Positions 10,479 through 18,131 of a stretch of 64,000 nt of DNA are shown piece by piece. The position numbers were made by a program, and so were the translations under genes. Origin of the DNA: Asinibacterium sp. OR53 (GTDB taxonomy: Bacteria; Bacteroidota; Bacteroidia; Chitinophagales; Chitinophagaceae); NCBI RefSeq assembly GCF_000515315.1, contig NZ_KI911562.1, positions 2,006,501-2,070,500 on the forward strand, read 5' to 3'. Position 1 is the first letter of the stretch. Each line of letters opens with the position of its first letter. The notes beneath the pieces were generated by a model, which worked only from the letters and a program-made list of their open reading frames with translations, did not search any database and had not been told where the DNA came from.

Positions 10479-11297
10479 TTATTGACGGGCGCTGGTACTC
10501 ACTACTGCTGAAATAGAAAAAGGAATGGTCTGGCTCATAATAGCTGTTTCACCCTTGCCTTCTATATTGGTCTTTTTTTCTTTGATCACACCAGATGTAG
10601 TATCAACGGTCAGTGTGCCTTTGTAATTGTTGGTGCCGCTGATGGTAGCCGTCATACCTTGGATAGATTTGGGTTTCTTTGTTGATTCTTCACCGGTGAA
10701 TGCAATAACGGCTTCGTTACCATTGATCGACTGGATGGTGTAAACAATTTTTCTTTTGTTATCGGCGTCCTTGTTGTGTTCTTCTGTCCAGCTATCACCC
10801 GCTTTCAGCGAAGCAGGTATTGCCAATAACAACTCAGGAGCAATATCATTGATGTCGCCACCTAATACTGCTTCGGCAGAAGCAGCACCGTCGTCTTTTT
10901 TCTTCTCAACCGGCTTGCCATCGGTTGAAATAAAGATGTCGTTGGCAGTGCCAATAAAGCCTTTCACCGACTGGCCAATTTGTCCATCCATATCTTCTTT
11001 TTTATCAGAATCAAAATCCATGGACTGCCCCATCGCTTCGTTCTTCAATAAAAGTTTTGTAACGACAGATGACAAATGAATATCAGGATTGATCTCTTTC
11101 ACTTCCGTTTGAACGGTCATGGTAACATTGGAAACGATTTTCATTTCCTGTCCCATCATGGTCTGTGTGATATTATTGACAGTATTGATGGTGCTGTGGA
11201 TTTTCTCTCCGGTCTTTACAGGCACTTTAGATTGTGCAAAAGTCATTGAGCCGGAGAAGATCGCCGCAACCAGCAGCGGGGTGGATAAGATTTTCAT
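10479..11297 (-). CDS. secreted protein of unknown function (DUF6263-like)
   Basis: A 272-residue protein with a signal peptide (MKILSTPLLVAAIFSGSMTFA) and no obvious catalytic motif. The body is beta-rich: repeated stretches of the form STINTVNNITQTMMGQEMK, TMTVQTEVKEINPD and GTLTVDTTSGVIKEKKTNIE resemble the periplasmic or lipoprotein-like DUF6263 family of Bacteroidota, in which a transit or reporter domain has strands such as SVVTKLLLK. This assignment is by resemblance only. It is transcribed alone, convergent with the YciI gene and divergent from the GH29 gene, and probably not part of the carbohydrate system. Confidence 0.6.
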   Translation of the reverse strand: MKILSTPLLVAAIFSGSMTFAQSKVPVKTGEKIHSTINTVNNITQTMMGQEMKIVSNVTMTVQTEVKEINPDIHLSSVVTKLLLKNEAMGQSMDFDSDKKEDMDGQIGQSVKGFIGTANDIFISTDGKPVEKKKDDGAASAEAVLGGDINDIAPELLLAIPASLKAGDSWTEEHNKDADNKRKIVYTIQSINGNEAVIAFTGEESTKKPKSIQGMTATISGTNNYKGTLTVDTTSGVIKEKKTNIEGKGETAIMSQTIPFSISAVVSTSARQ

Positions 11298-11381
11298 AGA
11301 TGAGGTTTAGTTAAGAATGAATCATTAGATATTAAAAGTAATCGAATATGATAACATGGCCTAATAATTAAATTGCTACGC

Positions 11382-11407
11382 GCCAAAATCACTGAATAGA
11401 TAGTTAA
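11382..11407 (+). promoter_or_regulatory. candidate regulator site upstream of GH29 gene (motif copy A)
   Basis: A 26-base stretch beginning GCCAAAATCACTGAATAG and ending GTTAA. It matches 21 of 26 positions of the stretch at 19740-19765 and its first half resembles that at 14782-14798. All three lie 59-89 bases upstream of a carbohydrate-active gene on the plus strand. It may be the binding site of a shared activator; no regulator can be assigned from this window. The rest of the 11298-11495 gap shows no gene. Confidence 0.45.
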
Positions 11408-11495
11408 TCCCCTGCATTGCAGGCTGCGGCCTTCTTGCTTATTTCACGCATCTGAACCCGGCCGGTACCCATCATTCATCATCATTGCTAAACTC

Positions 11496-12923
11496 ATGAA
11501 AAAAACTGTTTTTTTTATTGTAGCTTGTCTCTTTACTTCACAATTGATTTTCAGTCAGCAACTTCCGAAAGACGAACGCATGAAATGGTGGCGTGAAGCC
11601 CGTTTCGGTATGTTCATACACTGGGGTGTATATGCCCAGCTGGCAGGAGTATATAATGGGCACGAGCAACAGCGGGGCGGCGCCGAATGGATCATGAACC
11701 GTTCTAAAATACCCGTTGCCGAATATCAGCAATACGCCAAACAATTCAATCCTGTAAAGTTCAATGCAGATGACTGGGTAAGGATGGCAAAAGAGGCGGG
11801 TATGAAATACATCGTTATCACAGCCAAGCACCACGATGGGTTTGCCATGTTCGGATCAAAAGCGAGTCCGTGGAATATTGTAGATGCAACACCTTATGGT
11901 AAAGATATTTTAAAAGCACTGGCGGCAGCCTGTAAAAAACAGGGTATGAAGCTGGGCTTTTATTACTCGCAGGCGCAGGATTGGAATAACCCCGGTGGCG
12001 CTGCCGCCCGTAAATTGATGTCGGAAGGATGGGCTAATCCCGATAGCGCAAAGATTGATGCATTTACAGCTGCGCACAATGGGCATTGGGATGCTGCACA
12101 GGAAACATCCACTTTCGCGCAATACATTGACCGTGTTGCCGTACCGCAGGTAAAAGAACTGTTGAGCAATTATGGCGATGTGGCGGTGTTGTGGTGGGAT
12201 ACGCCCACCAACATGACAGACGATGCGGCATTGAAATTACAGGAGCTCTTGAAACTGCAGCCTCGTATCATCACCAACGACAGGTTGAAGCGACCTAATT
12301 TTCCCGGAGACACCAAAACACCGGAACAAAAAATACCCGGCCTCAGTGAACTCGATGGGAAAGACTGGGAAACCTGCATGACCATGAATGGTACCTGGGG
12401 TTTCAGAACTTCCGATACCAAATGGAAATCTACCGAAACACTGATCCGTAACCTGGCAGATATTGCTTCCAAAGGAGGAAACTACCTGCTCAACATAGGC
12501 CCCAAACCAGATGGAACATTCCCCGATGCCAGCATAGAGCGCCTGAAAGAAATCGGCCAGTGGATGAAAGTGAATGGGGAGGCCATTTATGCAACCAAAG
12601 CAAGTCCGCTTGCACCGCTGAATTGGGGCCGCTGCACCATGAAAGAAAATGACGGCCAGACCATTCTTTATTTTTCTGTTTTCGATTGGCCTTCTAATGG
12701 ACAGCTACTGGTGCCCGGCATTAAGAATACAGTGGTATCAGCCAAATTGCTTGCCGGTGGTGCTGCTTTGAAAACAACTACTACAACGGATGGATTGAAT
12801 ATTGCAGTGCCATTCAATTCGCCTGATGCAAATGCTTCTGTGATCAAAGTAATACTGAAGGGAAAAGTAGAAAGCCAGCAGTCCGCTGCTAACGGTAAAA
12901 TGAAAACAGGTGCGTTGGATTAA
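11496..12923 (+). CDS. GH29 alpha-L-fucosidase, secreted
   Basis: Retaining alpha-L-fucosidase of family GH29, 475 residues, with signal peptide MKKTVFFIVACLFTSQLIFS. Family motifs appear in order: EARFGMFIHWGVYAQLAG, ITAKHHDGFAMFGSK, KLGFYYSQAQDW, and AVLWWDTPTNM with nucleophile Asp235. SKGGNYLLNIGPKPDG marks the end of the barrel, and a short beta domain follows. It is a distinct gene, not a copy of the GH29 part of the fusion at 5738 or of the gene at 14866: the insert after Ser-Gln-Ala-Gln-Asp-Trp differs in each. It is monocistronic with its own upstream region and its last codons form the left arm of a terminator. Linkage specificity cannot be told by eye. Confidence 0.92.
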   Translation: MKKTVFFIVACLFTSQLIFSQQLPKDERMKWWREARFGMFIHWGVYAQLAGVYNGHEQQRGGAEWIMNRSKIPVAEYQQYAKQFNPVKFNADDWVRMAKEAGMKYIVITAKHHDGFAMFGSKASPWNIVDATPYGKDILKALAAACKKQGMKLGFYYSQAQDWNNPGGAAARKLMSEGWANPDSAKIDAFTAAHNGHWDAAQETSTFAQYIDRVAVPQVKELLSNYGDVAVLWWDTPTNMTDDAALKLQELLKLQPRIITNDRLKRPNFPGDTKTPEQKIPGLSELDGKDWETCMTMNGTWGFRTSDTKWKSTETLIRNLADIASKGGNYLLNIGPKPDGTFPDASIERLKEIGQWMKVNGEAIYATKASPLAPLNWGRCTMKENDGQTILYFSVFDWPSNGQLLVPGIKNTVVSAKLLAGGAALKTTTTTDGLNIAVPFNSPDANASVIKVILKGKVESQQSAANGKMKTGALD

Positions 12924-12935
12924 CGCACCTGTTTT
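12903..12935. terminator. terminator overlapping the end of the GH29 gene
   Basis: A perfect 14-base inverted repeat, AAAACAGGTGCGTT at 12903-12916 and AACGCACCTGTTTT at 12922-12935, with a 5-base loop. The left arm and loop are the last codons of the GH29 gene and the stop TAA (12921-12923) overlaps the loop and right arm. It also lies at the end of the convergent cytochrome c gene, so it can act in both directions. Confidence 0.85.
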
Positions 12936-12936
12936 A

Positions 12937-13374
12937 CTAGCTTTTCTTTACTTGTGAAGTTGTTTTCTTAACGGGGCCTCGTACAGCTTTTACTTCGGCA
13001 ACAGTAACAGCGGTTGCTTTATTGCCAAAGCTATTGCGAACATAGGTGAGCACATCTGCTATCTGCTGATCGGTGAGATAGCTGTGCGATGCCATGATAT
13101 TGGAATAGTATTCATCATCGAGCGGAATACGGTCCGACATGCCCTTCAGTACAACAGCAATGATCTTTTGCTTGTCCTTCAGCACATTGGAGCTTTGCGC
13201 CAGCGGTGGATTCATGTGTGGAACGCCGCCGCCATCTACCTGGTGACAACTCAAACATTCTTTTTTATAAATGGCTTCGCCCCTGTTAACAGAAGCGGAA
13301 AGATTATTGGTCTGGGCCCAAAGCATAATGCCGAAAGAAAACAAAGCCGTTGCTGTGATCAGTTTCTTCTTCAT
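12937..13374 (-). CDS. c-type cytochrome (mono-haem)
   Basis: A 145-residue periplasmic cytochrome c. A signal peptide (MKKKLITATALFSFGIMLWA) is followed by a haem-binding CLSCH motif at about residues 40-44 and a distal Met candidate in GMSDRIPLDD or IMASHSYLTD, with the usual QQIADVLTYVRNSFG C-terminal helix. It follows the sorbosone-dehydrogenase-like gene by 16 bases on the same strand. Such cytochromes take electrons from PQQ-dependent sugar dehydrogenases and pass them to the respiratory chain, which is the likely role here. Confidence 0.9.
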   Translation of the reverse strand: MKKKLITATALFSFGIMLWAQTNNLSASVNRGEAIYKKECLSCHQVDGGGVPHMNPPLAQSSNVLKDKQKIIAVVLKGMSDRIPLDDEYYSNIMASHSYLTDQQIADVLTYVRNSFGNKATAVTVAEVKAVRGPVKKTTSQVKKS

Positions 13375-13390
13375 GGTTGTGAAGTGTAAA

Positions 13391-14656
13391 TTATTTTCCT
13401 GAATAAGTGATGCGATAAATAGTGCCTTTGTTATCGTCGCTTACATAAAGCGAACCATCGGGCCCCTGGGCAAGACCGCAGGGACGGTGTTCTGCCTGCC
13501 GGGTAGAGTTTACTACTTTCACACCCGAAAAACCATTGGCAAAAACTTCCCATTTGCCGGAAGGCTTGCCATTCCTGAAGGGCACGAAAACCACGTAATA
13601 ACCTTCCTGTGGCATGGGAGCACGATTCCAACTGCCGTGGAAAGCAATGAAAGCGCCGTTCCTGTATTTTTCGGGGAACATATTACCTGTATAAAACAAT
13701 AATCCGTTTGGTGCGAGGTGACCAGGGAACGCTACTACAGGCTCGATAAAATCTTTTGCCCTGGGGCTTTCTGTTTTACCATCGCCACCGTATTCGGGTG
13801 CCAGCATTTTCTTGTGCAGGATCTGGTTGTAATAAATATAAGGCCAACCTGCATTGTCGCCTTTTTTTAATTCATACATACACTCGGAAGGTAGTTCGGC
13901 GCTTTGTTCAGCATCAAAATACTGAGGCCAGTCCTGCAATAAATTATCGCGGCCATGTTGCATCACAAACAATGAATTGCTTTGTGTATTCCAATCGAGG
14001 CCCACTACATTTCTTAATCCTGTTGCATAACGAACACCCTGCGCATAGCTTTGATTCAGCTTGTCGGCTTTGAACATCCAGATGCCGCCCGCGCTATCCA
14101 GTATGGGACAAGGCATCCTGCCCTTTGATCCGTTGGCACGGTCTACTTCCTGGCAGGCATTGGAAGGGGCGCCAATATTTACATAAATATTACCGTTGTT
14201 GTCGAGGGCAATGGATTTGGATTCGTGTTGTCTTTTATTCCAGAGACCGGTAATGATCTTTTCGGGATGCTCCGCATCGATCACTTCATTTTTTGCATTC
14301 AATTTGTAACGGAAAACTTCGTCATCACTGGATGCATAGAGGTATCCGTCTTTTAAGGCAATGCCTGTGCCGGTATAATTGCTGAATCCTTCAACCTTGT
14401 CTATCTTACCGTCTCCGTTCTGGGCGGTCATTTTTAAAATGCCATTACCTTTATATAACCTGCTTGTTCTGGCATAGATCACCCCTTCAGGCGTAACCAG
14501 TAAATGGCGGATACGGCCAATGCCATCAGATACTTTGGACGCTTCGAAGCCTTTAGGGAGACTAAGCCCCGCGTTAATGGTGTCGGCATAAGGATTGGCC
14601 AGGCAGGGTACGGCAAAAAGGAAGCCAATGGAAAGAAAAGAAAAAATTTTTTTCAT
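13391..14656 (-). CDS. PQQ-dependent sugar dehydrogenase (L-sorbosone dehydrogenase-like, AA12-like)
   Basis: Periplasmic six-bladed beta-propeller oxidoreductase related to glucose/sorbosone dehydrogenases, which oxidise aldoses or their derivatives with PQQ. ATG 14656 is taken as start because it opens directly on the signal peptide MKKIFSFLSIGFLFAVPCLA; the longer frame from 14710 lacks one. Motifs include GNIYVNIGAPSNACQ, MQHGRDNLL, ECMYELKKGDNAGWPY, and AFHGSWNRAP, which match the sorbosone dehydrogenase family. The following cytochrome c gene is the probable electron acceptor. Its place inside a fucose/uronate degradation locus suggests that a released sugar is oxidised in the periplasm, but the substrate is not identifiable. 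Confidence 0.85.
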   Translation of the reverse strand: MKKIFSFLSIGFLFAVPCLANPYADTINAGLSLPKGFEASKVSDGIGRIRHLLVTPEGVIYARTSRLYKGNGILKMTAQNGDGKIDKVEGFSNYTGTGIALKDGYLYASSDDEVFRYKLNAKNEVIDAEHPEKIITGLWNKRQHESKSIALDNNGNIYVNIGAPSNACQEVDRANGSKGRMPCPILDSAGGIWMFKADKLNQSYAQGVRYATGLRNVVGLDWNTQSNSLFVMQHGRDNLLQDWPQYFDAEQSAELPSECMYELKKGDNAGWPYIYYNQILHKKMLAPEYGGDGKTESPRAKDFIEPVVAFPGHLAPNGLLFYTGNMFPEKYRNGAFIAFHGSWNRAPMPQEGYYVVFVPFRNGKPSGKWEVFANGFSGVKVVNSTRQAEHRPCGLAQGPDGSLYVSDDNKGTIYRITYSGK

Positions 14657-14778
14657 CGGTATTTTTTTTGTTTGCAATAAGTCAGTTCGTTTGACTGCAA
14701 TAGCAGGCAAAATCGATTTATCGAGGCACTAATTTATGCTAAGATTGTGAATGAAGTATTACTTTTTTGTTCAATGGT

Positions 14779-14807
14779 TATGCCAGAATTGCTGAATATT
14801 TTGACAA
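14779..14807 (+). promoter_or_regulatory. candidate regulator site upstream of GH29 gene (motif copy C)
   Basis: The 20 bases TATGCCAGAATTGCTGAATA at 14779-14798 recur without mismatch at 19737-19756, upstream of the six-hairpin enzyme gene. The flanks on both sides differ, so it is not a recent large duplication. It lies about 60 bases before the GH29 start at 14866. Confidence 0.5.
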
Positions 14808-14865
14808 TCCTGTTACCAGAATGCTCATGATTTCTTATTCTATTGCACATAAGAAAAATTTCCAT

Positions 14866-16680
14866 ATGAAACATTCCAAAGCTGGTGTTGCCACCAGGGC
14901 TTTGCAGTTGGTTTTGTTCCTGCTATTGATAGCAGGTGGAAAGTTGTGCATTGCGCAAACAATGGATGAAATGTGGGAGAAAGGCACAGCAACAAAAGGA
15001 CAACCCAATATCCAATGGTTCAAGGACGCGAAATTCGGGTTGTTCATCCATTGGGGACTTTATTCACAATTGGCAGGAAAGTGGAACGGGAAAAGATATT
15101 ATGGAAGCGGGGAATGGATCATGAACCAGGCTAAAATTCCCGCAGCAGCTTATGCGAAAGTAGCGGCAGACTTCAATCCTGTTCAGTTTAATGCAGAAGA
15201 ATGGGCTTCACTGGCCAAAGACGCCGGTGTAAAATATATGGTAATCACTGCCAAGCACCACGAAGGTTTTGCCATGTATGATTCCAAAGTGAGTGATTTT
15301 ACCATTGTAAAAGCTTCGCCTTATCGAAAAGATCCCATGAAAGCATTGGCAGCAGCAACAGGAGAGCGCGGCATCAAATTCGGATTTTATTATTCGCAGT
15401 TTGTAGACTGGCACGAACCCAACGGAGGACGCAATACCTGGGATTTCGATGAAACCAAGAAGAACTACCAGTTATATTACCGGCAGAAAGCTATTCCGCA
15501 ATTGAAAGAATTACTCACCGGTTATGGTCCGCTTGGTATTGTGTGGTTCGATCTGCCTGGCGGACTCTCAAAAGAAGAAACCAGGCAACTGGTGGACAGC
15601 CTGCACACTTTGCAACCGCAAAGCCTGTTCAGCAGCAGGGTGGGACAGGGCATGGGTGACTACAAAGATTTTGGCGACAGCGAAGTGCCGCCTGTGCCTA
15701 TTCAAGGGGCATGGGAAAGTATTTACACGCACAATGACAGCTGGGGATATATTGAGCACGACATGAATTTTAAATCTTCTAGAGAGATTATACGGTTACT
15801 GGCCAATGTAGCATCGAAGGGAGGCAACCTGATGTTGAATGTAGGACCGGATGGTAAAGGCAATATCCCCTATTATTCGGTTAAATACCTTCGTGAAACG
15901 GGTAAATGGCTGGCGAAAAATGGAGAAAGTATTTATGCAACCACTTATGGTTTCATACCGGCACAACCCTGGGGAGTTACTACCAGCAAGCCGGGCAAAC
16001 TTTTTCTGCATGTGATGAACAGACCGGCCAATGGACAATTGATCATACCGGTATTCCCGAATGAGATCAGCAAAATATACGACCTGGTAACCAAGCAGCC
16101 TCTTGTGTTTAATAAGAAGGCACAGGAACTGATCGTTCATCTTCCCTTATTCAACAAGGAAACAACGAATAAGGTTTTTGTAGTTGAATACAAAGGTAAA
16201 CGGCCCGCATACGATACTACTGCATCTGTTGTTGCATCACAACAATACGAAGAGAATCCTGTTGAAGCAGTTTTTGCGAAAACCAATGGCAACGCCCAGG
16301 TTAAAAGTCTTACCTACAGTCATTATTTTGGTGACTGGAAACATGCTGCCTGTGTAACAGGTATGCAATCTGCCAAAGACTCGATCCTGTTTAAGGTGAA
16401 TATCCTGGATACAGGAGATTACAAAATTGTATTGGAATATGCTTGTCCCGAAGAAAGCGCTAAGCAAGAGGGAGTGCTTTCTGTAAATGGGGCTGATTAT
16501 TTTTTCAGAACCCTGCGTAGTTCAGGGTTCGACAAATCAGCGCCTCTTATGTTTATCAAACATCCGGTGGCCATCACTACGATCAGGCGGCCGGGTATGT
16601 ATAGCATACACCTGAAACCGTACCAGGATGGTAAAGAGTTATTTAAACTGAAAACAATTTTGCTGGAACCGGTTCAATAA
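14866..16680 (+). CDS. GH29 alpha-L-fucosidase with C-terminal beta domain, secreted
   Basis: Third GH29 domain of the locus. ATG 14866 is chosen because it leads straight into a signal peptide (ATRALQLVLFLLLIAGG, cleavage near CIAQ); earlier ATGs at 14821 and 14827 only add a hydrophilic leader. Motifs: KFGLFIHWGLYSQLAG, ITAKHHEGFAMYDSK (Glu in place of the usual Asp after the His pair), KFGFYYSQFVDWHEP and GIVWFDLPGG with nucleophile Asp229. ASKGGNLMLNVGPDGKG closes the barrel. Residues about 470-604 form an extra beta-sandwich-like domain, similar in placement to the linker domain of the fusion at 5738. It is monocistronic or co-read with the remnant and GH105 gene downstream. Confidence 0.92.
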   Translation: MKHSKAGVATRALQLVLFLLLIAGGKLCIAQTMDEMWEKGTATKGQPNIQWFKDAKFGLFIHWGLYSQLAGKWNGKRYYGSGEWIMNQAKIPAAAYAKVAADFNPVQFNAEEWASLAKDAGVKYMVITAKHHEGFAMYDSKVSDFTIVKASPYRKDPMKALAAATGERGIKFGFYYSQFVDWHEPNGGRNTWDFDETKKNYQLYYRQKAIPQLKELLTGYGPLGIVWFDLPGGLSKEETRQLVDSLHTLQPQSLFSSRVGQGMGDYKDFGDSEVPPVPIQGAWESIYTHNDSWGYIEHDMNFKSSREIIRLLANVASKGGNLMLNVGPDGKGNIPYYSVKYLRETGKWLAKNGESIYATTYGFIPAQPWGVTTSKPGKLFLHVMNRPANGQLIIPVFPNEISKIYDLVTKQPLVFNKKAQELIVHLPLFNKETTNKVFVVEYKGKRPAYDTTASVVASQQYEENPVEAVFAKTNGNAQVKSLTYSHYFGDWKHAACVTGMQSAKDSILFKVNILDTGDYKIVLEYACPEESAKQEGVLSVNGADYFFRTLRSSGFDKSAPLMFIKHPVAITTIRRPGMYSIHLKPYQDGKELFKLKTILLEPVQ

Positions 16681-16692
16681 AACCATTGCATC

Positions 16693-16864
16693 ATGAAGAA
16701 AGGGTTTTTATTTTTTTTCTATTTTATTATTCAGTTGTTTTTTTGATTTTGTCGGGAAGGGATTGGCCATCAATGATGGAAATGCTGTGCGCGAACTGGT
16801 GATAGCAGGGGCAGATAAAAGATTTGTACCTGCGATGGCCCGTATCTCCATTCAGAACAGATGA
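16693..16864 (+). pseudogene. remnant of a sialate O-acetylesterase-like gene
   Basis: A start codon at 16693 opens a signal-peptide-like run (MKKGFLFFFYFIIQLFF) that hits TGA at 16744. In the next frame, 16745-16864 encodes GKGLAINDGNAVRELVIAGA, then DKRFVPAMARI, then a stop. This resembles the C-terminal part of secreted sialate O-acetylesterase (SASA) proteins, where a Gly-Ala-Asp-(Lys/Gly)-x-Phe segment is followed by an Ala-Arg-Ile strand. The central catalytic part is missing, so this looks like a deleted acetylesterase gene whose two ends have been joined. The T-rich run in the leader may have helped. The call rests on about 40 residues. Confidence 0.5.
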
Positions 16865-16937
16865 TTGGGAGGGAGAGACACAAGGTAAAAACTAAAATGA
16901 GCAAAATATTAACCATCAACATAAAACCCATCTGTTT

Positions 16938-18092
16938 ATGAGATATAAATTGAACAGGTACGTCATGATTGCCTTTGCAGCTGTACAGGTTGCTTATGGC
17001 TTTGATCAGGCGGCAGCGCAAAAAAAAGAGAGCGCCGATCTGAAAAATTTTCCTGAAGGAGAAGGCCCGGCAGCAATAGGACAAAAGATAGCCGCTCATT
17101 TTATTGCAACACCGCATACCAATTTTGGAAGACCCACTCCGCCCAGGTACATCACTTACCCGGAGACCTGCACCTGGTATGGTGCATTGACTTTTGCAAA
17201 AGAAACTAAAGACACGCATTTATTGCACCAGCTTGCTGAACGTTTTGAGCCACTTTTCGGCAGCCGTGATACATTGATCCCCAAACCGGATCATGTAGAT
17301 TATTCGGTTTTTGGCGCTGTTCCGTTGGAATTGTACATGCAAACAAAAGAACAGAAGTACCTCAACCTGGGCAAGCAGATTGCAGATAAACAATGGGGTA
17401 TACCGGAAGGCCCCCGGGTGAATGCAGAAGCGCGCCGTTTTTATGCAAAGGGTCTTAGCTGGCAAACACGTTTGTGGATCGATGATATGTTCATGATCAC
17501 TGCATTGCAGGCGCAGGCCTACAGGGCCACAGGCGATAAAAGCTATATTGAACACGCGGCAACAGAAATGGTCTTTTATCTCGATTCGTTGCAAAGACCT
17601 AATGGCCTGTTTTATCATGCACCCGACGTGCCTTTTTTCTGGGGCAGGGGCAATGGCTGGATGGCTGTTGGTATGAGTGAGGTGCTGCGCTCATTGCCTA
17701 AGAATAATCCCAACAGGGCCCGCATCATGCAGGGCTATCAGGCAATGATGGCTTCCCTGTTGCAATACCAGGCCGGTGATGGAATGTGGCGGCAACTGAT
17801 CGATGATGCTGAATCATGGCCGGAAACATCCTGTACAGGCATGTTCACTTTTGCATTCATCACAGGTGTGAAAGAAGGTTGGCTCGATAAAGCCACTTAT
17901 GGCCCCGCGGCACGCAAAGGATGGCTCGCATTGATCAAATACATCAATGCAAATAATGATATCACCGATGTATGTGAAGGCACCAATAAAAAGAACAGCC
18001 GGCAATATTATCTCGATCGTAAGAAGAACACAGGTGATTTGCACGGACAGGCACCGATATTGTGGTGTGCTACGGCACTGCTTAGAAAATAA
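16938..18092 (+). CDS. GH105/GH88-type unsaturated uronyl hydrolase, secreted
   Basis: An (alpha/alpha)6-barrel hydrolase of 384 residues that removes the unsaturated uronic acid from the non-reducing end of lyase products. It has a signal peptide ending near Ala-Ala-Ala-Gln. Key stretches: RLWIDDMFMITALQAQAYR with Asp182-Asp183 at the catalytic Asp of GH105, PFFWGRGNGWMAVGMSEVLR, GMWRQLIDDAESWPETSCTG and the C-terminal HGQAPILWCATALLR. These fit GH105 (unsaturated rhamnogalacturonyl or glucuronyl hydrolase) better than GH88. Unlike the GH88 unit at 7620-8755 it stands alone. It ends on a strong terminator and works downstream of the PL6 and alginate-lyase-like enzymes. Confidence 0.9.
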   Translation: MRYKLNRYVMIAFAAVQVAYGFDQAAAQKKESADLKNFPEGEGPAAIGQKIAAHFIATPHTNFGRPTPPRYITYPETCTWYGALTFAKETKDTHLLHQLAERFEPLFGSRDTLIPKPDHVDYSVFGAVPLELYMQTKEQKYLNLGKQIADKQWGIPEGPRVNAEARRFYAKGLSWQTRLWIDDMFMITALQAQAYRATGDKSYIEHAATEMVFYLDSLQRPNGLFYHAPDVPFFWGRGNGWMAVGMSEVLRSLPKNNPNRARIMQGYQAMMASLLQYQAGDGMWRQLIDDAESWPETSCTGMFTFAFITGVKEGWLDKATYGPAARKGWLALIKYINANNDITDVCEGTNKKNSRQYYLDRKKNTGDLHGQAPILWCATALLRK

Positions 18093-18093
18093 A

Positions 18094-18129
18094 AAAAGCG
18101 CCCACCGATTTTAGCAGGTGGGCGCTTTT
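18094..18129. terminator. bidirectional rho-independent terminator
   Basis: A perfect 13-base inverted repeat, AAAAGCGCCCACC at 18094-18106 and GGTGGGCGCTTTT at 18117-18129, with a 10-base loop. It separates the convergent GH105 and beta-helix genes. Confidence 0.92.
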
Positions 18130-18131
18130 AT

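Noticed and set aside
16770-17219. Minus-strand open frame of 149 residues across the esterase remnant
   Set aside because: It is antisense to the remnant and the GH105 start, with no recognisable domain; a shadow frame.
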